This document shows positions 39,901 through 48,580 of a DNA stretch of 64,000 nt, in pieces; position 1 is the stretch's first letter, and each line of letters begins with the position of its first letter. Below the pieces are notes generated by a model, which saw only the letters and a program-made list of their open reading frames with translations, was not told the origin of the DNA and ran no database searches. The translations under genes were made by a program, and so were the position numbers. Source of the stretch: Lentiprolixibacter aurantiacus (GTDB lineage: Bacteria > Bacteroidota > Bacteroidia > Flavobacteriales > Flavobacteriaceae). The stretch is from NCBI RefSeq assembly GCF_026241225.1, contig NZ_JAPFQP010000003.1, positions 62,001 through 126,000 of the forward strand, written 5' to 3'.

Positions 39901-40270
39901 GGAAGGATTCAAAATAAAGCAGTTACCGGTAGAAGCCCAAATATCCAGTATCAATGCCATTGTTGTAGATGATGTTGATGGTGATGGCCTGCTGGATGCG
40001 GTTGTGGCTGGAAACCTGTATTCCTCTGAAGTGGAGACACCCAGAAATGACGCGAGTAATGGCTTATTCCTTAAAGGTGATGGAAAAGGCGGGTTTAAAT
40101 CCGTTGTGGCGAGAAAGAGCGGTTTATACGTCCCTGGTGATGTAAAGAACATGCTTCAGATCAACAGACCCGATGGCAGGTACTACCTGGCTGGAAAAAA
40201 CAACGATACACTGCAGGTGATACGTGTTGAGGAAGCCAGACCTAAGGCCGTTGCCCTGAATAAGCGCTGA
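36950..40270 (+). CDS. VCBS/FG-GAP repeat lipoprotein with ASPIC/UnbV domain
   Basis: A 1106-residue protein; the ATG at 36956 may be the true start (MKKCLLLALAGVIFWSC, lipobox Cys at the end). About thirteen calcium-binding DxDxDGxxDL loops are visible, such as DFNNDGLADLYF, DYDRDGDLDVYI, DLNEDGWPDIYV, DIDGDGQNDLYI and DFDGDGDMDYLA, in two groups that suggest two seven-bladed propellers. Between them, at ~515-580, an ASPIC/UnbV domain holds NPNGLGARVYLHANG and VDTLEIIWPDGKRE. Such proteins often follow SusC/SusD genes in flavobacteria and probably act at the cell surface, but their substrate role is unknown. Confidence 0.88.
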   Translation: MIMKKCLLLALAGVIFWSCGKDSKNNSTLFKELDTADTGISFANTVIENDSLNYFTYGYIYMGGGVAAGDFNNDGLADLYFTGNQVPNALYLNKGNLQFEEITEQAGVSGDQRWYTGITLADVNSDGYLDIYCSVAGKFGPFENQLFINNGDLTFTEKAEEYGLAEAGNSIQSTFFDYDRDGDLDVYIANYPPTPFNAPNGHYRIKQQLHKPNETDKLMRNDGGHFIDVTKEAGLNTFGLSLSATIGDLNEDGWPDIYVSNDFSSPDYCYINNKNGTFSEKVRTITKNTSFYGMGVDIADFNNDGLLDIFQADMTANDNRRSKANMASMNPDLFWSTVNSGFHYQYMQNSLQLNNGNLIDSLPDFSNVARLAGVSSTDWSWGPLFADLDNDGWKDLFISNGTRREINNRDYFLAWEAEGRPLDNLLQRSLNIPSEPIDNFVYRNTGDLRFERVNESWGIVKEGFSNGGVYADLDNDGDLEIVINNFDDTASLFENKGNGNHFVQLSLNGPEKNPNGLGARVYLHANGQTQMQELTLSRGFQSAVAPRLHFGLGSSTSVDTLEIIWPDGKREIRTNLEADQLVTLNYTEASLVAVHSEPEDTQFDSSDDSLLGMEFQHQENYYDDFINEILLPHKMSMFGPYMAKGDLNGDNWEDLVIGGASGQATQIFMGTADGFEKKETSELSKYADREDMGIAIFDIDGDGQNDLYISSGGNEFEPDSEMLKDRIYLNDGGSFREVTEGIADFRASASVVVPFDFDKDGDMDILVGSRVIPGNYPSPASSYLLENRSTPGKPVLVDVTAEKASQLIGIGLLTRALPTDYNGDGWTDLLLGGEWMPLVLLQNQEGSFKDVSESVGLGDTRGWWFGLGEGDFDGDGDMDYLAGNLGLNYKYKASETETFDVYYDDFDGSGTKDIVLSYYNYGEKFPVRGRECSSQQMPAIKKKFEDYASFSTATLADVYTQQALDESLHYQVKSFASVYLENTPEGFKIKQLPVEAQISSINAIVVDDVDGDGLLDAVVAGNLYSSEVETPRNDASNGLFLKGDGKGGFKSVVARKSGLYVPGDVKNMLQINRPDGRYYLAGKNNDTLQVIRVEEARPKAVALNKR

Positions 40271-40274
40271 TTGT

Positions 40275-41006
40275 TCACTCTGTTTTACTTTGTTTCATAA
40301 ACCAGGTATACAATTCCTCTGTGGTGTAGGCCTGTTCCCAGGAATTATGGCCTACTCCCTCGTAAACCGTGAACTTTACCGGGTATCTCATTTGCTTTAG
40401 CTTTTCTACCATCTCTTCAGATTCCGAAAATGGTATAGACTTGTCTTCCGTTCCGTGAAATACCCAGATGGGCATGTTTTTGTTTATCCAGGACGCATAA
40501 GGAATGGGGGTCATCCCGCAAACTACTGCCATGGCCGCAAAAGTATGCGGGTACTGCACGGCGATTTCCCAGGCTGCACTCCCTCCCCTGCTCAGGCCGG
40601 TCAGATAGAGCCGGTCTGTATCTACACGGTTGTTCTGCACCACGGAATCCAGGAGTTGCATAACGGCTCTTACGTTCCACCACTTGCGCTTGTAGGGATT
40701 TTGAGGTGCCAGGATCAGGAATGGGAATTGCTTCCCTTCCGCAATAAGTTTGGGAGGGCCATTTTTCTTTATGATTCCGAGGGTATCCCCGGACTCCCCT
40801 CCTCCATGCAGAAAAAGCAGCAGGCCAAAATCTTCCTCTTTTTTCTCCTCGTATTCTTTAGGGTAATACAGATAATATTGCAGGTTTTCCCTGACCAGGG
40901 TTTCCTCTTCTCCTTCTATCAGTTGCGATTGAGCCTTACAACTAGTAAAGAACAGACTAAATACAGCACAGAGAAAAATTAAGGTCCGCTTGAAAAGATG
41001 GTTCAT
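40275..41006 (-). CDS. Alpha/beta-hydrolase lipoprotein (CE1/prolyl-oligopeptidase-like esterase)
   Basis: A 243-residue hydrolase. The signal FLCAVFSLFFTSC gives a lipobox Cys. The nucleophile elbow is GLSRGG (Ser in LYLTGLSRGGSAAWE), the acid is Asp in HGTEDKSIPFSE, and the base is His in EGVGHNSWEQ; LLFLHGGGESGD forms the oxyanion loop. The arrangement matches feruloyl/acetyl-xylan esterase-like CE1 proteins and could remove side groups from plant or algal glycans handled by the surrounding genes. It is convergent with the VCBS gene with 4 bases between. Confidence 0.83.
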   Translation of the reverse strand: MNHLFKRTLIFLCAVFSLFFTSCKAQSQLIEGEEETLVRENLQYYLYYPKEYEEKKEEDFGLLLFLHGGGESGDTLGIIKKNGPPKLIAEGKQFPFLILAPQNPYKRKWWNVRAVMQLLDSVVQNNRVDTDRLYLTGLSRGGSAAWEIAVQYPHTFAAMAVVCGMTPIPYASWINKNMPIWVFHGTEDKSIPFSESEEMVEKLKQMRYPVKFTVYEGVGHNSWEQAYTTEELYTWFMKQSKTE

Positions 41007-41071
41007 TAGAATTATGATATTTAAAATGCCGGAGGATAATCAACTTCTTGCTGAAACAAACTCCCTATACA

Positions 41072-41617
41072 TCAGGACCTGGTAACTTTCCTGAATAATA
41101 AGGCAGACAACAGCATCATTAAAGCAAAAAATGCCGTAATCATAAAGACACCGAAAATACCAGGTGACCAGGAAGTAGTTGGAGGAGGCCAGATGAATAG
41201 TCCAATTGCGGGCACCGTTATTTGTACAACTGTTGCTATAAACATGGTTTGCGCCATTCCCCGGGCTTTTAAGCCGGAAAGCCCCGCACCTGTAAGGATT
41301 ACCGCTGGAACAATCCAAAATAACGTATTTACGGCTTGTGCTTCATTACCAATGATCCCCACAGCACTATTGACCCAAAAAAGCAGGAAAAGCGCAGCAG
41401 TTCCAATACCAATTGCTATCCGGTAAGTTCTCTGCTTAGATTGCCGAATGATCAGTTCGTACACCAGGCCCATACTCAACAATGCGCCACCCATGACCAA
41501 AAAATCAAAAAGGCTCCAGTTCACCTCGTTGGTGTACTGCATTGCCACAAAAGGCAGCATCAGAAACAGGGCTACTGAAAGCGCCCAAACCAGTATTCGT
41601 TTCGCAGGGATTACCAT
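41072..41617 (-). CDS. Integral membrane protein of unknown function
   Basis: A 181-residue protein with about six hydrophobic helices (for example ILVWALSVALFLMLPFVAM, IAIGIGTAALFLLFWV and FGVFMITAFFALMMLLSALL). No catalytic or transport motif is recognised. It lies between the esterase gene and the DUF5916 gene on the same strand, separated from both by 65-88 bases, and may be transcribed alone. Confidence 0.7.
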   Translation of the reverse strand: MVIPAKRILVWALSVALFLMLPFVAMQYTNEVNWSLFDFLVMGGALLSMGLVYELIIRQSKQRTYRIAIGIGTAALFLLFWVNSAVGIIGNEAQAVNTLFWIVPAVILTGAGLSGLKARGMAQTMFIATVVQITVPAIGLFIWPPPTTSWSPGIFGVFMITAFFALMMLLSALLFRKVTRS

Positions 41618-41705
41618 AGCTTTAGTATTTGTTACAGGTTTTAAACACTTCTAATTTAAGTATTTATAAAACAAACTAAGTGCTTTTCTAAAAGAAGGGC
41701 CCCTC

Positions 41706-43871
41706 CTATAACCTGAAATTATAGCGTACCTTCAGCAAAATCTGCTCGTTTTGCGAGGTCCACCTATCGTTGAGGTCATTCAGGGTATTGTGGTTAAAAA
41801 CGAGGAACACATCACCCAGGGGTGAAAAAATCCAGTGTACCCTGGCGTTTAAACCAAGAATACGGCTGTCTGTATCATACTGGATATAACTATTCAGCTG
41901 CAGGTCAGAATTTACGTTGAATCGGACCCGCATCCCTGCCAGGTTCTGGTCAAAATCCCCGAATGGCAATCGTGCCACATTCCTTACCCCGCTGAACTCA
42001 AATGCAAGCAATGAGGTAGGAATCCAATTTAGCCTCAGCTGGAATTCATCCAGGGTTCCCCCATAGAAGGAACCAAACCACCAGGTGGCCTGCCCGTTTA
42101 GTCTTCTTTTGGCAGCAAATTCAGCCTCAAGCCGGTATCTCATAAAGTTATATTTCCCTACAGGTATGGTAACACCATCTGCAATTTCAAAGGGCTCCAC
42201 AATATTTTCACCCGCCGGACGCACATTAGCTTCAATACGATCTCCACTCTCCAGCCTCCAGTTTATTGGGGCAGTAAAAACACTGTAAGATTGCCAGTCG
42301 CCCTGAATATTTTTGATGTACGTAAGAAAAAACTGGTGGAACATCTGCCTAACCCAGGGCCATTTCGGCCTTGGGGCGTAAATGGCCCCAACACGGGTAT
42401 TGGTAACACCTTTTCGCGGTACAAAGCCCAGTGAGGGATCAAATTGTTCCCCTATCCTGGAATAGGTGAGGGAAAGATCCCATTTGTCGTTAGGGTAATC
42501 TATTTTAAATCCAAAGGCAGACCTGTCCTCAGTTAGGTCTTCCCGGTCTGTATACAGGCCCCATGCACCGGCAATAAAGTTCTTGTCGCCCGCAAATCGC
42601 GTAGTTTGATAGGTAAAATCAAATCCGGACATCCAGCTACCGTCTCGGCCAAGCGGATCCCCGAAGGAGGAAATCATCCCTATGGAGCTTTCGCCGAGGA
42701 TGTTATGCCTTACCCGCATCACACCAATATTCGCGGCATCGTAGTTTACCCCTTCAGAAACAAATGAATTGGTTCTTATCCCCAGTCCACCAATGGCCGT
42801 CCTACCAATCCTCCCGTTTATCTTGCCTCCGGCAATAATGGGCACCAGGTTTCCCTGAAAGAGGCCTATTCGCCTGCTAAAAAAGGGCAGCACCGTGCTG
42901 TTCCCGGTACCAAATCCAAACTCAAAAATGTCCGATCCTTCAAGGAAAAAGGTCCGTTTTTCGGGAAAAAACAACGGAAAACGTGTCAGGTTGGTCTGTC
43001 GGGTATCTACTTCGGTCTCAGCAAAATCAGTATTAACAGTAAGGGTGGCAAGCAGGTTGGGTCCCAGGCGTTGACTGGCATCCAGGCTGGTTTCAAAGTC
43101 TGAAACGGTTGCAGCTCCGGCCCCGTTCTTATTCAGGGAGCCTACCAGGGATGGTCTAACATTTAGCCCGAGGCCGTAATTGAACCTGGGGAGATTTGTC
43201 AGGAGTCCTGCCCTGCTGGTCTGCCCAAAGAATTGGTCGCGCTGCACATTGGCCCATCGGATGGTTTCCTGGTTTCTTTGTATCCTACGCTCTACATTAA
43301 ATCCCCACTGATCGATATTCTTGTTGAAATAAATACTTTGGATGGGTAGTATTATTTCCACAGTCCATCCGGTATCATATACAGCTACCCGTGCATTCCA
43401 GATCGCATCCCAGTCCTCATTCTCGGATTCCCCCCGGTTGGATACCAGGGCATCATAACGAGCGCCATGGGCATTTACGGCTAAAATGTAGCCCGATTGT
43501 CCGTCAAGGAAAGTATCCAGGACTATTTTTACGTGGTCTTCCTCCCGGATGTTGGCATCCCGAAGTTTGGAAAAGCGAACAATATCTTCGGGCCTTTGGT
43601 CCTGGCAATCTACTCCTATGACTATGAAGCGTTCATCGGCCAAAACCCTTACCACGGTCCTCGCAGAGGGCTGGCCCCTTTCTTCGGGCACCGTAGTCAG
43701 AAAATTGTCCAGGATAGGCGCTGTTTCCCAATCAGTTTCACTCAGCACCCCGTCGATTTGAATAGGTTCACGTATTTGTCCGGCAACAAGGGATGGGCGA
43801 CTTGTTTCCTGTCCCCTGCCGGTACTGATAAAAATGATGAATGCCCCGAATAATAACTTAAGCCTGTTCAT
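41706..43871 (-). CDS. DUF5916 outer-membrane protein with CBM9-like N-terminal domain
   Basis: A 721-residue secreted protein. After a signal peptide (LLFGAFIIFISTGRG) comes a carbohydrate-binding family 9-like domain (~30-200: IQIDGVLSETDWETAPI, the usual opening). A DUF5916 beta barrel follows (~220-721) and ends KVRYNFRL with the aromatic-hydrophobic tail of outer-membrane proteins; FPLFFPEKRTFFLEGSDIFEFG is a hallmark sequence. Function unestablished; the CBM9-like part suggests glycan contact. Confidence 0.85.
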   Translation of the reverse strand: MNRLKLLFGAFIIFISTGRGQETSRPSLVAGQIREPIQIDGVLSETDWETAPILDNFLTTVPEERGQPSARTVVRVLADERFIVIGVDCQDQRPEDIVRFSKLRDANIREEDHVKIVLDTFLDGQSGYILAVNAHGARYDALVSNRGESENEDWDAIWNARVAVYDTGWTVEIILPIQSIYFNKNIDQWGFNVERRIQRNQETIRWANVQRDQFFGQTSRAGLLTNLPRFNYGLGLNVRPSLVGSLNKNGAGAATVSDFETSLDASQRLGPNLLATLTVNTDFAETEVDTRQTNLTRFPLFFPEKRTFFLEGSDIFEFGFGTGNSTVLPFFSRRIGLFQGNLVPIIAGGKINGRIGRTAIGGLGIRTNSFVSEGVNYDAANIGVMRVRHNILGESSIGMISSFGDPLGRDGSWMSGFDFTYQTTRFAGDKNFIAGAWGLYTDREDLTEDRSAFGFKIDYPNDKWDLSLTYSRIGEQFDPSLGFVPRKGVTNTRVGAIYAPRPKWPWVRQMFHQFFLTYIKNIQGDWQSYSVFTAPINWRLESGDRIEANVRPAGENIVEPFEIADGVTIPVGKYNFMRYRLEAEFAAKRRLNGQATWWFGSFYGGTLDEFQLRLNWIPTSLLAFEFSGVRNVARLPFGDFDQNLAGMRVRFNVNSDLQLNSYIQYDTDSRILGLNARVHWIFSPLGDVFLVFNHNTLNDLNDRWTSQNEQILLKVRYNFRL

Positions 43872-43919
43872 GGATAATTATGAAAGTTAGGACATTTTCC
43901 GATTTTATATACATATTTT

Positions 43920-44870
43920 CTAATTAAGGAAGTTCTTTCCAAAGGCATATGCCAGGTATAATATTACAAGGACAATACCTTCGTGTTTTTGCACGCCTTT
44001 TTTTCGAATAAGGAACCAGATAAAAATCACACTGCAGATAAATAAGACGGGGAGGTCAAAAACCAGGATAGAATCATCTATCCTGATTTCTGAAATAAGC
44101 GATCCCAGACCCAGGGGCACAAGGAGGTCGAAAATATTACTCCCTACTATGTTGCCCACAGAAAGGCTGGACTGTCCCTTGGACAAGGCATTGAGGGAAA
44201 TTGCGAGCTCGGGAAGGCTGGTACCCAGTCCAATGATTACGGCACCAATGAAAGATTGCCCTACTCCCCACCTTTCGGCAATAACAATAGCCTGTTCAAT
44301 AGCCACATGGGAACTCAGGATAACAATCCCAAGGCTTCCAACAAGCAGAGTAATTTGGAACCAGATTCCAAAGCCGGACTTCTCTTTCACAGAGGTATCC
44401 TCTTTCCGAATCTTGCGCTCACGTTGTAAAAGTGTGTAGATATATAACAGGAAGGCAATGAGCAGCAAGGCACCATCATTCCAGGTGATCATCCCATCAA
44501 AAGAAACAAGCGCCAGCAGAATCAATGATCCGATAAGCTCTGCCCCCATCTGCCTTGCCTGCAGCTTGCCTACATTGACAAAATAGAAGAGCGCAATAAC
44601 CCCAACTATGATACTGATCTGGCAAATGGAACTCCCAATGGCATTACCGGTAACCACTCCGGAGACATCCGTGCCCCCGAGATTGTAAATAGCCCCCTCC
44701 ACAGCCACCGCCAATTCAGGCAGGTCCGTTCCAAAAGCCAGTATGGTGAGTCCGATAAACAACTCCGATATCCGAAAACGCCGGGCAATTTTTACAGCGT
44801 ACTTCACCGTAAAATCCGTACCCAGCCATAGTCCGAAAATACCTAGGATCAAAAAGGCAAATTCACTCAT
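43920..44870 (-). CDS. Calcium/sodium antiporter (CaCA family, YrbG-like)
   Basis: A 316-residue inner-membrane exchanger with about ten helices. Two inverted alpha repeats carry the ion site: [14 protein letters not shown] followed by [11 protein letters not shown], and [14 protein letters not shown] followed by [12 protein letters not shown]. It would export Ca2+ against Na+ (or H+). It is divergent from a P-type ATPase gene, and the 164 bases between them hold an 18-bp palindrome shared with the alcohol dehydrogenase promoter. Confidence 0.93.
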   Translation of the reverse strand: MSEFAFLILGIFGLWLGTDFTVKYAVKIARRFRISELFIGLTILAFGTDLPELAVAVEGAIYNLGGTDVSGVVTGNAIGSSICQISIIVGVIALFYFVNVGKLQARQMGAELIGSLILLALVSFDGMITWNDGALLLIAFLLYIYTLLQRERKIRKEDTSVKEKSGFGIWFQITLLVGSLGIVILSSHVAIEQAIVIAERWGVGQSFIGAVIIGLGTSLPELAISLNALSKGQSSLSVGNIVGSNIFDLLVPLGLGSLISEIRIDDSILVFDLPVLFICSVIFIWFLIRKKGVQKHEGIVLVILYLAYAFGKNFLN

Positions 44871-44917
44871 GAATATTACACTTTAATATCAAAATTAAGA
44901 GTACTGAACTGTAGCAA

Positions 44918-44935
44918 CAATGACTGATATCATTG
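44918..44935. promoter_or_regulatory. Operator-like palindrome CAATGA-N6-TCATTG between exchanger and P-type ATPase
   Basis: CAATGACTGATATCATTG has perfect 6-bp arms around six bases, the layout of Crp/Fnr-family operators (TGA-N6-TCA core). It lies 48 bases before the antiporter start and 100 bases before the ATPase start. AATGA-N6-TCATT recurs at 63497-63512. Confidence 0.55.
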
Positions 44936-45034
44936 AAGAACAGTTAGCTATAAGGTACCTTGCCTGTAAATTTCAAACCTGTGTGGTTTATCTGCCCGTG
45001 TAAAAGGAAATTCTAATATATACTTGAGTGCCTT

Positions 45035-47692
45035 ATGATCAGCAAGGCTTTCTCCATAGAGGTTACCCGCGTGCTCCAGCTACTGGAGAGCAATGATCGT
45101 GTGGGTTTAAGCAACAGGCAGGTAGAGCAAAGAATAGCAGAATTCGGCAAAAATCACATTCCGGAAAAAGGCCCGAAAAAGAAAGTGGCTATTCTGGCAG
45201 ACCAGTTTAAAGATCCCATAATCTATATCCTTATTGTAGCTTTCTTCCTGGCATTACTTCTGGGAGACTGGGCAGAATCCGTTGCCATAGTTGTGGTAAT
45301 CCTGATCACTGTAGGCATAGGCTATTTTATGGAATTACAGGCTGTTCGTGCCCTGGAAAAACTCCGGAAGATGGGACAGGTCCTTTGCCGGGTAATCCGC
45401 AATGGAAAGCTGCAACAAATCCAGGCTTCCGGCCTGGTGCCAGGTGATCTCCTGCTGGTTCACCCCGGGGATATTATACCCGCAGATGCGCGACTTGTAA
45501 GCGTAAAACGGCTAAAGGTAAAGGAAGCTGCCCTTACCGGTGAAAGCCAGGATATCGAAAAACATATTGAAGCCCTTGATATGGATACCATATTGCATGA
45601 AAGGGCCAATATGATCTTCAGGGGCACCTTTGTGGTCACCGGATCTGCAAGGGCAGTGGTGGTAGCTACCGGCAAACATACCGAACTGGGTAAGATACAG
45701 GTGCTGAGCGAGGAAGCAGAAAAAGAACAAACTCCCATAGAGAAAAAGTTAGCCCAGTTGAGCAGGTGGCTTATCGGTTTTACGCTATTGTTGACAGTCC
45801 TGGTGATACTTAGCGGCATGCTGAGCGGGATGGACCTCGTTTTTATGATACAGACCGGGCTTGCCCTGGCGGTAGCTGCCATTCCGGAGGGACTCCCTAT
45901 TGTAGCTACCATTGCCCTGGCCAGGGGAATGCTTCAGCTTTCGAAAAAACAGGTGATTATAAAAAAGCTCGAAGCCGTGCATACCCTGGGGGCTACCAAT
46001 ATTATCTGTACTGATAAAACAGGAACCTTAACAGAAGATAAACTCGCCGTCCACACCCTGGTGTTTAATGGAAATCAGCAATACGAGGTAAAAAAAGACC
46101 TGGATTCTTTAAGGTTACTCGCCTCCAGGCGACGGGAGGTAAAGCAATTGGTAACCACCGGAATCCTTTGCAATGAAAGCCCTGCAAAGCCAGAAAACAG
46201 GTTTGGTGAAAGCATAGATGTTGCCCTGCTGGATTTTGCCGATCTGATGCGGTACAATCCGGAAAAAGTGCGAGCAGAACAATCCCAAATCAGGTCCATG
46301 CCTTTCGATACCGAGCGGAAATACATGGCATCCATTAACCGGAATCACCATACAGGTTTTACACTTCATGTAAAGGGGGCCTTTGAAGTGGTTGCGAACC
46401 TTTGCACTACTATTGTTACAAACGGGCAACTTATCCCTTTTGAAGAAAAAGAGGAATGGCACCGGCTTGTGGATGACATGGCCTCACAGGGATTGCGAAC
46501 CCTGGCCCTAGCGTATCGCCGGATGGATAAGGTTCCGGAAAAAGAGCTGCCGCTCAAAGAGCTTACATTCATTGGCGTAATTGGCTTTATTGATCCGGCC
46601 CGTACAGATGTTAAGGATACCATTTCACTCTATAAAAATGCAGGCATACAGGTAGTAATGATGACCGGCGACCATCCGGGCACTGCGCGTAAGATCGCAG
46701 AGGAAATAGGATTGCTTTCAGATACAGATGGACATGAGCATGTTGTTCACAGCGGTGATATCAGCCGTCTGATGCAGGGGGATCAACGGCAGCGGGCCCA
46801 ACTATTGAATGCATGTGTTTTTGCCAGGGTAACTCCAAGGGAGAAACTGGAACTGGTTAAATTCTTCCAGGAACACAACAATACTATTGGTATGCTGGGA
46901 GATGGGGTCAATGATGTACCAGCACTCCGGAAGGCCGACATAGGTATTGCCATGGGCGTCAGGGGAACCGAAGTGGCCCGGGAAGCTGCAGACATTATCC
47001 TGAAAAACGACAAGTTTACAGCAATGGAACTGGCCATACGACAGGGAAGGCTGATCTTTGAACATATCCGTCAGTTTGTGGTCTACCTGCTATCCTGTAA
47101 CCTGGCCGAAATTGTGTCCGTGGGGATTGCAGCTATTCTGGCACTCCCGGCTCCGCTCTTGCCCCTTCAAATCTTATTCCTAAACCTGATAACAGATGTT
47201 TTCCCGGCTCTAGCCCTTGGTCTTGGCAAAGGTGAGGACGATCTCATGCAGCAGCCTCCCAGAAAACCAACGGAACCCATTATGACACGGGAACTATGGA
47301 TAACCACGGTGATTTGTGGCATGAGTATTACTCTGTCCGTATTGGGAATTACGGCCTACTCCTATCTCAAATTGCAATTATCCCCTGAAATCATCAACAA
47401 TATGGCGTTCTATACCCTTGTAGTCGGGCAATTGCTGAATATATTCAATATGCCGCTCAGGAAATCATCATTCTTTTTTAATGAAGTAACTAAGAACGCC
47501 TGGGTATGGGGTGCACTTGTCCTATGTGTGCTGATCGTAGCTATTTCCAACCTTATCCCTTCAGTGGCTATGGTGCTTTCTCTGGTTCCCTTATCACTGT
47601 GGCAGTGGGTTATAATTACCCTTTTTGGTTTTGCTTCCTTATTATTGACACAGATTACACTGCAGGTTTTCAGGAAGCGGTTCAGGTCTTGA
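45035..47692 (+). CDS. P-type cation-translocating ATPase (P2A calcium-pump-like)
   Basis: An 885-residue pump with the full P-type set: LTGESQ in the actuator domain, AIPEGLPIVATIALARGM in helix M4 (a PEGL site typical of Ca2+ pumps), DKTGTLTE with phosphorylated Asp327, MTGDHPGTA, and MLGDGVNDVPALRKADIG. An N-terminal cation-ATPase domain and a six-helix C-terminal part are present, so it is full length. With the Ca2+/Na+ exchanger on the other side of a shared promoter region it most likely exports calcium. TATACTTG at 45019-45026 is a 7/8 match to the -7 consensus. Confidence 0.92.
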   Translation: MISKAFSIEVTRVLQLLESNDRVGLSNRQVEQRIAEFGKNHIPEKGPKKKVAILADQFKDPIIYILIVAFFLALLLGDWAESVAIVVVILITVGIGYFMELQAVRALEKLRKMGQVLCRVIRNGKLQQIQASGLVPGDLLLVHPGDIIPADARLVSVKRLKVKEAALTGESQDIEKHIEALDMDTILHERANMIFRGTFVVTGSARAVVVATGKHTELGKIQVLSEEAEKEQTPIEKKLAQLSRWLIGFTLLLTVLVILSGMLSGMDLVFMIQTGLALAVAAIPEGLPIVATIALARGMLQLSKKQVIIKKLEAVHTLGATNIICTDKTGTLTEDKLAVHTLVFNGNQQYEVKKDLDSLRLLASRRREVKQLVTTGILCNESPAKPENRFGESIDVALLDFADLMRYNPEKVRAEQSQIRSMPFDTERKYMASINRNHHTGFTLHVKGAFEVVANLCTTIVTNGQLIPFEEKEEWHRLVDDMASQGLRTLALAYRRMDKVPEKELPLKELTFIGVIGFIDPARTDVKDTISLYKNAGIQVVMMTGDHPGTARKIAEEIGLLSDTDGHEHVVHSGDISRLMQGDQRQRAQLLNACVFARVTPREKLELVKFFQEHNNTIGMLGDGVNDVPALRKADIGIAMGVRGTEVAREAADIILKNDKFTAMELAIRQGRLIFEHIRQFVVYLLSCNLAEIVSVGIAAILALPAPLLPLQILFLNLITDVFPALALGLGKGEDDLMQQPPRKPTEPIMTRELWITTVICGMSITLSVLGITAYSYLKLQLSPEIINNMAFYTLVVGQLLNIFNMPLRKSSFFFNEVTKNAWVWGALVLCVLIVAISNLIPSVAMVLSLVPLSLWQWVIITLFGFASLLLTQITLQVFRKRFRS

Positions 47693-47712
47693 GCATAAAA
47701 AGAACAAAAAAG

Positions 47713-47740
47713 AAAAGCACGGCCACAAGCCGTGCTTTTT
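47713..47740. terminator. Bidirectional terminator between P-type ATPase and DUF1080 genes
   Basis: AAAAGCACGGC-CACAA-GCCGTGCTTTT forms an 11-bp stem with T-rich tails on the plus strand and TTTTCTTTT on the minus strand. It ends both convergent units. Confidence 0.87.
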
Positions 47741-47763
47741 ACAATTACCTATATCTTAAGCTA

Positions 47764-48564
47764 TTAGAGCTCTTTGATCTTAATATTCCTGAACCAAACA
47801 TCATCTCCATGGTCCTGAAGGCCAATATATCCTTCAGAAGCTACGTCAGCCCAATTCTCATTGAGGCCGGGGAATTTACTTCCGGCAACCAATTCGTTCC
47901 ATTCAGGGGTCCATAAATGGTATTCTACCACCTTTTCACCGTTCTGTTTGTGCCAAACGGAGCCTTTGTACACCATAATCTCCACCTCGTTCCACTCCCC
48001 AACTGGCTTTGCATTCTGAGGATCGGCAGGAATAAGGTCGTAGAGGGAACCGGCCTGACGGTTACCATTGGTACCCATCTGGGCATCCGGATGTTTTTCA
48101 TTATCCAGTACCTGCATTTCCGGGGCAGTCTTCCAGATATAGTCGAGATCTTCCGATTCCTGACCCAGGTAGAATATTCCGGAATTACCTCCTTCAGAGA
48201 TCTTCCACTCCAATTTGAGATGGAAATTTCCAAATTTCTGGTCATACAGGATATCCCCACGGTCCTTTCCACCAGCTTCACCCCTTCCGGAACCCGGGCA
48301 GTGGATCATTCCGTCAGCGATCACCCAGCCTTCAGGAAAGGTGTCTTTACCGTAACTCCTCCAGCCGGTGGAAGTTTTACCGTCGAACAACAATTTCCAG
48401 CCATCAGCTTTTTCAGCCTCAGTAAGTGTATTAGGGGCTCCCATATCCTGAGCTACCTCCATTTCTGGTTCGGCTTCTGCTTCCGATGCCTTTTCCTTTT
48501 TGGCCGTGTTGCAGGATATTAAAAGTCCCATAAAAAGTAGTGATAGAATCTTTACTCTTATCAT
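47764..48564 (-). CDS. DUF1080 (3-keto-disaccharide hydrolase-like) lipoprotein
   Basis: A 266-residue lipoprotein (signal MIRVKILSLLFMGLLISC, Cys18). The concanavalin-like DUF1080 domain runs from ~55 to the C-terminus: GWKLLFDGKTSTGWRSYG opens it, and FHLKLEWKISEGGNSGIFYL and GYIGLQDHGDDVWFRNIKI are its conserved strands. Members cleave 3-keto-glycosides in Bacteroidota. It follows a Gfo/Idh/MocA oxidoreductase by 16 bases, which would create the keto group, so the two form a likely oxidise-then-cleave pair in the periplasm. Confidence 0.88.
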   Translation of the reverse strand: MIRVKILSLLFMGLLISCNTAKKEKASEAEAEPEMEVAQDMGAPNTLTEAEKADGWKLLFDGKTSTGWRSYGKDTFPEGWVIADGMIHCPGSGRGEAGGKDRGDILYDQKFGNFHLKLEWKISEGGNSGIFYLGQESEDLDYIWKTAPEMQVLDNEKHPDAQMGTNGNRQAGSLYDLIPADPQNAKPVGEWNEVEIMVYKGSVWHKQNGEKVVEYHLWTPEWNELVAGSKFPGLNENWADVASEGYIGLQDHGDDVWFRNIKIKEL

Positions 48565-48580
48565 TATACATTAATTTGAA

